From contig JAUIRK010000775.1 in assembly GCA_030549495.1 (NCBI GenBank), positions 171,498 through 235,497 of the forward strand: a stretch of 64,000 nt of DNA, in the 5' to 3' direction. This stretch comes from Nectonema munidae (Eukaryota > Nematomorpha > Nectonematoida > Nectonematidae). The notes beneath the pieces are model-generated. The model was not told the DNA's origin. It ran no database searches and saw only the letters and a list, made by a program, of their open reading frames with translations. The translations under genes were made by a program, and so were the position numbers. This document shows, in pieces, positions 23,091 to 35,000 of the stretch; positions within the stretch are counted from its first letter, which is position 1; every line of letters starts with the position of its first letter.

Positions 23091-23680
23091 GAAACGCGAA
23101 CATTTATATGATAATGAAATTATTTTCACTAATTTAATAGAATGAATATCTCTGAATAAAGGTGCTATAAATTTGAATTCTGTAAAAAAGATATATTTAG
23201 CCAATATAACTAACTTGTGTATTCTATTATGTTCATTTATCTCTGTTACAATAACACAATACAACACAAATTGTGTTACAAAAATTCAGATTAACATTTT
23301 TAGTATTTTTCAATATTCCAATTTCAAAAATGAAAACAAAAATTTTCTAACACCTCCCATTTTTTTGTAAATCAGATTTTATTTATTTAATAGTGATTAA
23401 GATGTAAAATGAAGTTTGTTTCAAAATAATAAATAAATAATTCTATCATACCTATTTTGTTTGATTTTTTAAATAAAAGTAATTTAATTAATTTCAGAAA
23501 ATGATTTATCAGATGTTTCAATGAATTATATATTTTAGATTTTTTAAATGTTTTCAAATAGACGTGTTTGTTTAAATCATCCAGGTAGTTTTGTCATGTA
23601 TGTGGAAAGTACACTCTTAAAACACAACGAAGAAATATAACTTCAAATATTAAAACTGCTTATAAACATTATTTTGTTGT
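23091..23680. other. Unassigned AT-rich sequence
   Basis: Very AT-rich, with no supported feature. Confidence 0.4.
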
Positions 23681-23683
23681 AAG

Positions 23684-24745
23684 TTGGGTGATCAGCATAA
23701 GACTTGGGCGCCACATTTTTGCTGTGCACAATGTAGGCATGGATGCACAAGGCAAAAGAAAAGCAATGCCTTTTTACACCCTAATGATTTAGCGAAAACC
23801 CATTTTAACGTCTGCTACTCTTGCTTGACTAATATTTCTGGCTTTTCAAAAAAGAACAAATCAAAAATTGTGCATCCAATTGGCGAATCAGCAATTTTAC
23901 CTAAATCTCAGATAGTACGCATCAACCACCACTTCCTCCAAACGAACAATAAAGTTTTTCCGAAGAATCAGATGAGAAAACAGAAAGTGAACGTGATGAA
24001 GTTTATTTTTCTGAAGTAGGAAACTTCATAAAAGATATAGGTAGTGATGAATGCCTCTAGTTCAGACCACATCTGCTTTCACAATCGGAATTGAATGACT
24101 TAGTACGTGATTTAAGTTGGAAAAAAACAGTACTGGAGTCAAGATTGAAACAATGGAATTTACTTCTCCCAAACACAAAAATTTCCAACTTTCGCTATCG
24201 TCACTTAGAATTCTCAAAGTTTTATTCCCCAAAAGAAAGCTGTAATTATTGCAACGATATTATTGGTTTAATTGGAAAAATTGACCCTTCTTACGTATCC
24301 GAAGAATGGAGACATTTCATGGATTCCAACAAAGCTAGTCTAAAAGAAATTCTATTGCATAATGGAAATATTCAACCTCCAATACCTTTGGTACATGCTA
24401 CTGGTCTTGATGAAACTTATGAAAACATGAAAATGATGTTGAATATTTTAAATATGTTTTTGTATGTGGAATAGCAGAGAAGATCATAGTTACTATGAAA
24501 AAATAAAAGGCAGGAATTTTTACTGGACCTCAAATTCGAAGTTTGCTAAAAGATGGTCTGTTCCTTTAGAATGTCTTTAAAGATGCATTTTTTACATTCT
24601 CATTTGGATTTTCACCGGAAAATCTTAGCGCTGTCAGTGAAGAGCATAGTGAGCGTTTCCATCAAGAAATTGATGTGGAAAAGGGATATCAAGGTAAATT
24701 TAATCGAATTATGATAGGACATTACTGTTAAAAGGATGAAGAGAA
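23684..24745 (+). pseudogene. Repeat-family protein C, truncated and internally deleted
   Basis: The N-terminal frame starts GDQHKTWAPHFCCAQCRHGC and later has HFNVCYSCLTNISGFSKKNK, a Cys-rich region. After a frameshift near 24000 the sequence continues with SELNDLVRDLSWKK, ESRLKQWNLLLPNTKISNFR and YCNDIIGLIG. Then come EEWRHFMDSNKASLKEILLH, HNGNIQPPIPLVHA and ETYENMKMMLNILN. A large block is then missing, and GIFTGPQIRSLLKD (about 24512) and FTFSFGFSPENLSAVSEEHSE-like sequence (24590-24670) follow. I recall this as a repeated uncharacterised arthropod family, probably transposon-borne, but cannot assign a superfamily. Confidence 0.55.
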
Positions 24746-25726
24746 ATAAACAAAAAGAAACATATGTCTGAAACATGAACCCAATAAAAATTAACATATA
24801 CTTTTCTTCTTACAACATAAAATATATAAATATATATTTTATTCAAATTGTCTGCATAATAAATATTAAATTAATTGATTTTAAAGCAAAAAGTTGAATT
24901 AAAATAGAATATTTGAATAACACGTTGTGTCACAAAAATGTGACGTGATAAATCAATTTTAGTTTTGGATCTGAAATCAGGACGTAGAAATTAGTAGAAT
25001 TCAGTGCTCATTTATTTTGAAACAAAAAGTTTTTTTGTTGCCTAGTGTAATCAATAGGGATAAACCTTTTAAACTTTAAAATACAAAGAATACTTCTTAT
25101 ATAGCTTAAATACAATGAATACTTTCTTATATAGCTTAATACAATGAAAAATATTTTCCCCTAGAGAAAAATTTATAGCCCCTTGTTATTGACTACCTTA
25201 CTGCTCTGATAAAATAGAAATAAGTATATGGAATTGAGAAAATTCATATTTATTGAAGGGAGAAAGTAGTCAGCCTACTCCCCCCCCCTCACCCACTACG
25301 GATGTCTGCCCTTGGTATATAAATATAACAAGTTTATTAAATTTATATAAAATATATTTGAGGTTTTGATTAATGTACTAAAGCTAGTCATTATCATATT
25401 TTAAGAGAATAATCAAAAGTGAGCTGTATGAACAGGTGGTCGTACAATCTCGGTCAAAATTAATTGTGTAAAATGAAAGTGGATCTTTATAGATAGATCA
25501 TGATGACGGTAGTTTTGCATGTAATTTGAAATTTAAAAAAAAATTAATTTATAAATTTTGAAAATATTCACATTTTCAGTTACTGCACTTTTTATCGCAA
25601 AATTAGAAAATGCTTTTTATAAGCAATTACTATAAAATATATTGTTTGCTTTTCAAGTTTATAATATAGTTTGATATTTATAAATAATGAATATATTTAT
25701 TTGTTAACTAAACGTATGATATACAT
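24746..25726. other. Unassigned AT-rich sequence with a C run
   Basis: A run of about nine C near 25260 followed by ACTACGGATGTCTGCCC may be one end of a hAT-type MITE. Nothing else was recognised. Confidence 0.35.
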
Positions 25727-25986
25727 ATTTAAAGCAGGCCCGTAGCCAGAGAGGGCAGAAGGGGGCTAAGCCCCCCCCCCACTCAGATTCAGAGCCCCCC
25801 CCCCCCCAACCTAATATATTTTTATATCAATTAAGGGTTCAAAAAATGGTTTGAATTTTTTTGAATGGGGGAGATAACCCATAAGTACCAAAAAATTATT
25901 TGACAAAATATTTAGCCCCTCCCCCCACCCAAAATTTTTTCCAGCCCTCCCAATTGAAAAGTCCTAACTACGGGCCTGATTTAAAG
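25727..25986. mobile_element. hAT-type MITE with perfect 8-bp target duplication
   Basis: The 244-bp element 25735-25978 has ends CAGGCCCGTAGCCAG and CTAACTACGGGCCTG. It is flanked by identical ATTTAAAG at 25727-25734 and 25979-25986. It contains C-rich runs and no ORF. The CAG...CTG ends and 8-bp duplication are typical of hAT. Confidence 0.93.
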
Positions 25987-26599
25987 ATTGACATCAGAAG
26001 CTTATTAGACTATAAACATTTACAAAACTATAAATTGGTCTACATATTTTTTATGTATAACAATTCCGTGTATTGAATAATATTAATAAATCTTTTTAAA
26101 ACTATAATAAAAAATATACAAATTGTGTTGAAATTAAACTTAAATGGACTACGTAAATTTTATTTATGTACTATTACAGATAAATAAAACTTATGATATT
26201 AAAAACCGAGAATGTTCCTACACCAAAGCTTTGTAAAGACTTTATTTATATTACAAGGACCATAGTTTTATTTCTTTTATAATTATGAGCACTTTGTTGC
26301 TTGAAATATAAATAAATTTTTACAAAGTGCTTTTCTTCTCGTATTTTTTTTCATTTAAATAAAACTTGTCAAAGACAATTTGAGAACATACTTAACTACA
26401 TCACAGAAAAACTAAGCTGTCACGCTCAGAAAAAATAAATATAAAAAAAATAAATTAATATGTTTTATCTAATCAAAAACTATAATCTATAAATAGTTTG
26501 GTGCCAAGGTCACTCTGGAATATTTAGAAATAAATTTGTCTACTGTAATTAAAAGTTAGAAGTGCTGCTAAACTTCTCCTTATTATTATTAAGTTTGTT

Positions 26600-27420
26600 A
26601 ATAATAATTTATTGAAATTAAAGGATATATATCATGTTCAGATATCAAAATTAATATACAAATACAATCATAATATGCTTCCTATAATTTTCAATGATTG
26701 GATTTCCTCAATATATCAAAATCCACATCACTCGCTGCGGTTTCCAACAAAATTTGTAATCCCATATTTTAGGCTTCCAAATTCTAAAAGGTATTTAAAA
26801 TATAGAGTAATATGCTTTTGGAATGAATTTTTATATAACTCGGAACTCATTTGTACTTCGTCTTATAATTTTAAATATAAAATAAAAGAATACTTTATAA
26901 GTAAATATGAAATGAATTGTATAATTAAGGATTGTTTCTTATGTTCAACCTAGTAACACTAACTCCTATTTATAGTATATATATACCCTCATCTTGAGTA
27001 TTCTGAATAATTTTCTCCATAATTATACATAAATATTTATCAAACCCTGTCTTCATATATGATTCGTAGCATTTGTATAATCTTTCCTTCTTTGTGATGT
27101 TTTTTTTCTTCCTTTTTTTACTATTTAATTATTTATTCGCCATTCTTATGTAATTATTTATTTTATGATTATTATATAAACTATTTTCAAATACATTTTT
27201 TACATATATTGTTAACTTTTCTATATTTGTTCTGGATAAAATGAATTCTATTAGGATACTCATACCAGCGGCTTTAAATGGCCTTTTGAGTTTCCTCGCA
27301 TTTTAACGTGAAATTTGTAATACATCTTTTCTTCATAAATATTTTATAATGATGAAATGACATGAATATTATTATTGTTTTCTTTGTTATGCGAAATAAA
27401 TTCTTCTTCTTCTTCTTCCT
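26600..27420 (+). mobile_element. LINE 3' end with TTC tail
   Basis: The frame 26612-26953 (113 codons) begins LKDIYHVQISKLIYKYNHNM and later has RYLKYRVICFWNEF. This is the conserved C-terminal segment of CR1/Jockey-like LINE proteins (..DIY.LQ..KFMYK..., then ...WN.L). It ends at TAG near 26953. A ~440-bp AT-rich 3' untranslated part ends in AAATAAATTCTTCTTCTTC at 27397-27418, a microsatellite-like 3' tail. The copy is severely 5' truncated, as is usual for LINE insertions. Confidence 0.72.
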
Positions 27421-27603
27421 CAGAACCGTGACAACATAGATATCGTTTTTCTTTCAAAAACGTCCAAGAAATATGGTAGAATATCAATGGAGTTTAAGTT
27501 TCAATCTTCTCCATTTTATAACAGGTTCTACTTAGTCACACCTAGGGCCCATTTTTGCAATAGGCCATTGGTCTAGGCCCCGTCACCCGGGGCCAAAGGG
27601 CCC

Positions 27604-29433
27604 TTAACCCTATCTAAGAGAAAAAATTTGTCTCATTTACTAATTAAATTAGTAATGCTGTTTTTTAGATTATTAAAAGATGACTTTATTAACTTTATTA
27701 GTTACCACTACTAATTATAATCTTTTCCCAGTTAACATAAGTTGATAAAACACAAGAAGGAACATTCATTATTTTTTCAATTTTAGACGATGTAAATTAA
27801 TAACAAACACATTATGCACTCATGAAGATAAAGAAAAGCCTAATTTGAGATGCACTATAGTGTATGTTAAATTGAACTATTGTTAGGGAGGCTACAAAAG
27901 AAAATATTGACTTCAAAATAAATATTGATGACTTGCAAGCTTTTTTGGTTTGTGTATTATACGAGAGTTGTGAAAGAAAGATCAGAGCCTTTGGACTATT
28001 TTTGAGAAAAGACTAATAGAAGAAAAATATTCAATAACACAATGCCAATTGATAAATTCAATTTTTTTTTGAGATATATCAGATTTGACGAAGAAGAATC
28101 AAGAAAAAGAAGAAAGGAGATGGATAAATTTGCTCCAATTCGCGAGGTTTGGGAAAACTGTAATTTCACACTGCGAAAAGTGTTTTCTACCTTACTCAAC
28201 TGTTACGATCGATGAACAACTTTTTGCTTGTAGAAGTCGAAGCATTTTCACTTAATACATGCCAAACAAACGTGGTAAATTTGGAATAAAATTTTGGATG
28301 CTGTGCGACACTGAAGCATCATACAAATTGAATTCATATCCTTATATTGGCAAAGAAGGGCGCCAAACAGTATTGGTGTGTTGTTCTGAAATTGATGAAA
28401 GATTTTTTTGAAATGGGTTTAAGTTTGAGACCGGATAATTATTTCACAATTTTGGATTTAGCTAGAACGCTTTTAAAAAAGAAAACGAAACTAGTTGTAA
28501 CCTTGAGAGCAAATCGTAAAGAAATTCCAAAATATTTGAAATTTGAAAAGAAAACAGCATTTTTTAGCTTAAAACATGCCTTTACAAAAGACAATGGAAT
28601 TTTATTGCTGAACTATAAAGCGAAAAAAATAAAGCTATTTACTTGCTTTCTTCTATGCGTGAAAAATTTAAAGTTTCAACAGGAAAAAAAATAAAGTTTT
28701 ATAACTCTACAAAAGGCGGTGTGGATAGGTGTGATGAAATGTTAAAGGAATATTCGACCAAACGAAGGACAAGACGATGGCTTTTAGCTGTTTTCTTTAA
28801 TTTACTTGATATAGTATGTTTGAATTCCTATATTATTTTAAAAAATTCAGTTTCTGAAACTACAAGCAGAAGAAAAGTTTTGTTATCTTTGGTGAAGCAC
28901 TTTGTTCTCAAACTTAAAAGGTGGGAAATGAAGATTGCAATATTTCAAGAAATTCTGCAAAAATGGAAAGTTTAGCAGATAATAAGAATAAACGTCTTCT
29001 TTGTAAAAATGTCATAAAAATAAAATACTCTTAAAATGTTATGTTTGTGATATTGATGTGTGTGGCTCTGGTTCTAGCCAAGTTTGTTTTGAATGCTCCA
29101 AACAATAAAACGTATATTTGATTTTTAAAATAAATGTAACTTAAAATAATATTACAATTTAAAAAATAATTTAAAATAATTTTAAAATAACCTTGCGTAT
29201 TTTTGGTTGTAGTAGATTATGGGCAATTGATCTATTCAGCCGTTCTAAGTATAACCTCAAATCATTTGATGGTAATTTTTTTATTTTTGATTTTAATACT
29301 ATGAATACTTCATTTAGATAAAAAATCTTAAAGTAAATGAAGCATGTCCAATTTAGAAAAGGATATCAAGTAAATGTGATACTTTTAATTTTATGAAATG
29401 GTCAATTGACCCATTTAGACGTTCTAGGGTTAA
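27604..29433 (+). mobile_element. Decayed piggyBac-type transposon
   Basis: A left TTAACCCTATC at 27604 and a right GTTCTAGGGTTAA ending at 29433 frame a piggyBac transposase relic. TTAA duplications with CCC/GGG termini are the piggyBac signature. The right terminal block (CAATTGACCCATTTAGACG, 29403-29421) has a diverged copy at about 29217-29245. Beyond CCCTA the two ends match poorly, so the left boundary is tentative. Confidence 0.6.
28020..29108 (+). pseudogene. piggyBac (PGBD4-like) transposase relic
   Basis: In-order blocks across frameshifts are FDEEESRKRRKEMDKFAPIR (about 28090), TVTIDEQLFACRSRS (first catalytic Asp context), YMPNKRGKFGIKFWMLCDTE (second Asp) and LNSYPYIGKEGRQ. Next come PDNYFTILDLARTLLKKKTK, LVVTLRANRKEIPK and FYNSTKGGVDRCDEMLKEYS (third Asp), followed by TKRRTRRWLLAVFFNLLDI. 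The very end, KCYVCDIDVCGSGSSQVCFE and CSKQ-stop at 29108, is the Cys-rich C-terminal zinc-binding domain of the family. At least five frame breaks or stops make it inactive, but all three acidic positions remain. Confidence 0.9.
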
Positions 29434-30518
29434 TAGTGAGCTAGAATTTTAATTTTTTGCCTTCATTAATGTTTAAGCGGATCATCAATATTTTTTTATA
29501 TCAGTTTTTGATTAAAAAACCGAAATAAAAAATCTAATATTTTATAATTATTCAAAAAGTCTAATATTAAAATTTTTTGAAAATAAAACTTGGATGGTAT
29601 TTTTTTGTTATTAATTACAAAAATGATTAAATTTTTATATTTTAATTGCTGATTAGACCACGAGGCACTTTTTTAGCAATACCTTATTGTTAGTATATAT
29701 TTGAATGACTTAGAAACATTTCAGTATAAAAATATTATATCTAAATCTACATGTCCGTAACAGGCACATCCTCGAAATTATTTGGGGCGAAATTTTTTGT
29801 TGCAATTTTCAAAATTAGTGGTCTGGAAATACCACGGGAGACCAAATATTCAAGCAATCATTTAAAATAGAGTGTATTCAACGCATACCTAAAGTCCTAA
29901 ATTTATAAGACTACTTTATATTTTTTTTTACAAATTTGGTGAATTTAAATACAATACTTCCAGCGAAAATATTTTAATTAAATTTTCAGAATATACACTA
30001 GTTTAAAAAAATCCAAAATTGTTGGAGGGCGGTAGGGTGGGGGTGGAATAGGTTTTTCATTTGAAAATGAAGTAGTCTACCAGGCACATTACAGGAATTG
30101 ATGAAAGGATATTTGATCCATAGAGAAAACAAATAACTGAAGGTTGGAAAGTTATATATGAGTGAATGTAGTCTGAAGGCAAAGAGTCTACTAGACACCC
30201 TTCAATATTTATATGAAAAAATGTGATTGATTCAGGGGCAAGGGTATAAAATGAAATTTTAATTGTGCAAACAAAAATAAAACAATAAATTAAGATTGGA
30301 TTATTTCAATCATCATTCAAAAATAGTTTAAAAGCTAAATTGATGCAAGCTACAAAAAGTAAAATAACTTTTAACATTTTGTAATGATTTCCCTTTTATA
30401 ATAACTTTTAAGGAAAAAAAGTCTATCAGAAAAAGTTATAGAGCTTCAACAAAAATTAAAAAAATTTTACAGCATAACTTAAGTTTTTTGAAAACTAATT
30501 TAACGTATCCCCTACAGC
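29434..30518. other. Unassigned AT-rich sequence
   Basis: No supported ORF or repeat pair was seen. Confidence 0.4.
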
Positions 30519-30600
30519 AGCGGTTTTCAAACTCTCGGTCCCGACCCTTCAGTGGGTCGCGTGAAAAATAAAATGGGTCATGACAAAAAAGAAAGGACAT
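30519..30600 (+). mobile_element. Solo hAT-like left terminus
   Basis: CAGCGGTTTTCAAACTCTCG followed by GACCC...GTGGGTCGCG matches the terminal pattern of Charlie/SPIN-type hAT elements. I did not find a matching right end. Confidence 0.55.
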
Positions 30601-30822
30601 AAATAGTCGATGCTGAATAAATGAACCTAGTGAACAGAGTAGATTCCAACTGAACTTTTGTTACTTCAAAAAACAATATCGTAATATAAAACAACACCAT
30701 GGGGCGTTATCGTTAATAACTTCAGTAGCACCATCTATAAATAGATTAAATAAGAAAGGAGTAACTGCCAATCATTGATGTAAGCTAAGATATTAATATG
30801 AGTGCATATGAACGTTAAGTCG

Positions 30823-30956
30823 CCTTCTACGTCATACAGGGCTACAATAGTCCTATTCTTAAACTAGTAGCTATATCCATATATTTATTACTCATATAAG
30901 CCATATAGCTACCGGTTTAAGTATAGCGCTATTATGACAATGCGTATCGTAGAAGG
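30823..30956. mobile_element. Imperfect foldback element (~134 bp)
   Basis: CCTTCTACGTCATACAG and TTAAACTAGTAGCTATAT on the left are mirrored by ATATAGCTACCGGTTTAA and GCGTATCGTAGAAGG on the right, with about 80% pairing by eye. There is no ORF. This is probably a foldback MITE. Confidence 0.65.
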
Positions 30957-31958
30957 GAACTAAAAGTTTATATACACTTATATTATCACTTTAATATCTG
31001 TCTTGTATTCTTTTTTTCCCACATAATCAATGTATTCAGGAATAAACAAAGTATACTTGCGTTTATACATATAAGCAATGATGTTGGAATATTTTTATTG
31101 TTTTTAATCGCTTAATCTTTTACATCTGTGAACATATATCAACCCATCACTTTACTGTAGCTACTTTCCACTGTATATTGCCTTTACAAATTATTATTTT
31201 AATCTCAAAGAAACTTAGTTTCGAAAGCGCTTGATAAATAAAGTTTTCAGAGTGTCCTCTCAACGATATATAATCTTTTTATAAGAGCAACTGAAAACAA
31301 AATTCTAAAATATAAAAATCCTAATAAGTATGGGAATATTTTATTTTAAGCAAATTAATATCTGTTCAATAAGTCACTCACAAACAAGCGTGTAAACCAT
31401 ATACGCAAATACTTATAGAGTATAAAAACATAGTCATATATATATATATGTGTGTGGGTGTGGGGAACAAGTGAATAGGAAGAAAATATATGTAAAAGAA
31501 ATATTCAAAAAGCTGAAATATTATATTATTGTTGATCTTCATTCAAATGAAAGGGGGAATATCAACAAATACTTACTTTGCTCTTCATCATAAAGAAGGA
31601 TATATTAGTATACTTGTTATATACATAAAAACAGAAGATTTCAAATTTAACATTCTTAAAAAAAAGAAGCAGTTAGGTTGAAAATGAAATATATATACTT
31701 ATGTATATAAATTTAAAAGTGGGAAATACGAAGTTATAATGTGACATTCTATTTGATAGAAGGTAAAAGGAGATAATGAGAAGAGATTTTAAGAGCAAGT
31801 CGTAATATTTAGAAATCAGGATGCTCATAATCAAGCGGTCTCATCATCATTAGTCAATAGGATTTGTGGGAAAGGAGATTTGCAGAGTAGAGAGAGTAGA
31901 AAATGTTTCTATATTTTTTGTTGAAGAAAAGAATTTCATTCGTATTCGATATATAATT
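30957..31958. other. Lis1 3' flank
   Basis: AT-rich sequence downstream of the Lis1 stop codon, probably including its 3' UTR. A short AT/TG repeat lies near 31437-31465. No other feature was recognised. Confidence 0.45.
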
Positions 31959-32032
31959 TTAACGGCATTCCCAAATTTTTAAAGTTTGATCGACACTACC
32001 GGTAGCAACATATGGAGCTGTTTTGTGAAAGT
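31959..32032 (-). CDS. Lis1: Lis1 exon 10 (last coding)
   Basis: 74 nt after acceptor caatttag. It completes a split Asp codon, then encodes [20 protein letters not shown] and ECR-stop, the closing strands of WD40 blade 7. The LIS1 C-terminus WECR is exact. Confidence 0.96.
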
Positions 32033-35000
32033 CTAAATTGAGAAAATATTGATATTAAAATATGCTTTTACAAAACGATCAATATAGATATTAAAAGAAG
32101 TAAATGTTATAGAAACATAACTCTCAATTTTTTGTGAAAAAGATAGGTTATTGCCAAAATATTTAGTTTGTAATAATTGCATATTTAAGAAGTTTTGCTA
32201 TCTCATTCTATTGCCAAATTTAGGTTTAAAAAGAACAATCTATCATGGGAATGGTAAGAGATAACAAACTATGATTAATATTCGCTTTCTCCTTTAGAAT
32301 GATTTATTAAAACTCAATACCTCGTTAACTTAATTATGTTTCCTTATGAATTATAAATTTGGATTTATTAGTGGAAAATTTATATTTGCCTAAGTTGTTT
32401 CTGGAAAACAAAACTTTGAATTACGGGTGACTGAAAGTTTTCCAATTAATAAAAAATATACGCACGAAAGGAATGTAGTATATAGCTAATATAAAAGATA
32501 ATATATTTGAAATTTTTTTCATTCCATTTAGTCATGCTATTTTTTCTCGTTTTAATTTTAGCTTTAAAAAAGTTTAAACGAAAAAATATATCCAGAAGAT
32601 ATGCCAAAATGAGTTAACGCACAGGCCCGCCATGACCACAAAGGCAAAAAGGAACCATAACTCCCTTGAGGCACTATGCACTATTGAAACGATTAAAATG
32701 TCTAAACGGTTACAGGGTATTCAGTTTGATCTTAAAAAAGTTGAATAAAACTTCTTTCGAAGCTTAAGGATCACTAAGCTTAAGGTTTGCGCTACCTATT
32801 TTGTTTAACTTAAATCTTAAGCGCAGTGAAGCAATAACTTTCTCCAGCTTTACAGTATTTTTTCAAAGTAAAGGACACATCCATTTTAAAGACTGTGGTA
32901 AAATGAGAGAAATAATAGAGTAGCATACCAACGGTGGTACAGAAGTGGGCATGAGCCTGCAAAGACTTGAAGCGTCTTTTATTCTCCAAGTCCCATATGA
33001 TGATGCTTTTGTCGTCTGAAGCAGAGATGAGGTATTTGCCCTTAGGATGAAATACCATACTCCTGACCCAGTTGTCATGTCCTAGCTAAAAACAAGGATA
33101 GTGAGCCGACCTTCATATTTGTGCATTAGATAAGACATGATGTAAAATGAAATTAAAATTAAGGGCATTCTTAAAAAAGGCCAAGTCTGTCGGTAAATCC
33201 TCAGAATTACTACTGAAGTACTGTCAAAAAGTCGACTAATACTCCAATCTACAAAAGCCAGAATATGCCTCCCAATACTCAGAAATGTGACAACCAATTT
33301 TTTATTTGAATTCAGATATAGTTTAATAATTGTAAATTATAGGCAGGAGACGATATTTTAATTAGATTCTTATTATGGAAAAAAGTATAAAAAGATAGAG
33401 TAAAATGTTAACATTGAGTCGGAGACAGAAAATTTTCTGATTCCGACTCCTTCAAAAATTTCGACTCGCAATTCTGTAATATGTTAGTGATAAAAAAATT
33501 TTAAGTAGTTGCTGTGGTAGGATGAAAAAAATATAATTACGTGTAGATTGTACAGATCAGAGTGGATGAAATAGATTTCTATTTTCATTTTTAAATCCTA
33601 AGTTTGGTGTATTTGTATTTGTAATTATATTCGGTAAAATGTAATGATAATTACAAGCATATGCCGTATCCAATCATACATCAAAGAAACTCAAAATTCG
33701 TTCCAGAGAATTTCCGTTTATCAGTCAAGCTGAGTTATAACTAGGGTGTATATCGGATTGATTGAAATGATGAATATATTTATATGGCAATTTGATACAC
33801 TAAGCACAAATAGCAATGGTAAAGAATATGCATGATAGATAATAATTTAGCAACAACTTGATAAATATAATATTATATAAACAGAGAATGATATTAATAA
33901 ATTTAAGAGAAGTTAGATGCATTAAAATTTTAGTTGGCTCCTCCTACGACAAGAATTTAAAAGGTTAGATCTATTATTTTTCAGAACTCTACAAAAAAGG
34001 AAATATAAATTCCACCTGCATTTTTTCAGTATATTATATAAAATACCTATATATATACAGTAAAACCTCGCTATCTCGAATTTGAAGGGACCAAACAAAA
34101 ACTTCGAGATATCAAAGTGTTCAAGATATCCAAAATATCAAGAACTATTATCAAGTCCATTTTTTGAAAAATAAGTATCGACCGGCATGTTTTTTGTCTG
34201 CTTGTTAGATCTAAAGTAACAAGTCAGTAAGTCTTTATAGCATAGTCAATATGTTTCTGTCTCATTGAGTCAGTAAGTCGGACTCAAAGAGACAGAAAAA
34301 AAATAAAACAAAAAATCAATTATAGTTTGTAATGAAAATAAATTTTTCTTACAAAAAGTCCAAAAAATGGTAGGTGATTTGATGAAGGCATAAAAAACTA
34401 TGAAAATCCATTATCATCACACATCGTATGCCTAGTTTTACATCACTTCTCTAAGCAGCTTTGATGATGCTGACATATTACTTTCATTAAGATTTTCATT
34501 ACAAACTTAATTTATTGAAGAAAAAATATGGCAACAGTTGTTGCATAAATAAAATTTTAAACACTGAAATTTATTGGGGACAAGGGGGAGAGGAGCAAGA
34601 TGTGTTTTTGCCCCCTAGAAAAACATTAGGTGGAGGAAGAGAGGGAAAAGGTCCCTGATGTATTGCTGCAATATTGCTAGAGAACATTTATTTTTTATTA
34701 TTTGGTGTTTTGTTGTAAATGATTATTTACGTATGTAAAAAGTTGGAGATAAACATAGTAAATTTGATGCTTGTAACAATTAAATACTTCGAGATATCCG
34801 GGTTATTCAAGATATCAGAGTTTGAGATATCCAAACTTATTTACATGTAATGTATAGGGAAAAAAGTTCGTACCATGAAAGAACTTCGAAATAACCGATA
34901 CTTCGGGATATCACATGTTCGAGATATCGAAGTTTCACTGTATATATTGAATAACTATAGGACTTGATAAAAGAACATTACTTTACAAGAATAAATTGAA

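Noticed and set aside
28347-28694. Independent 115-codon gene
   Set aside because: It is an internal piece of the frameshifted piggyBac transposase.
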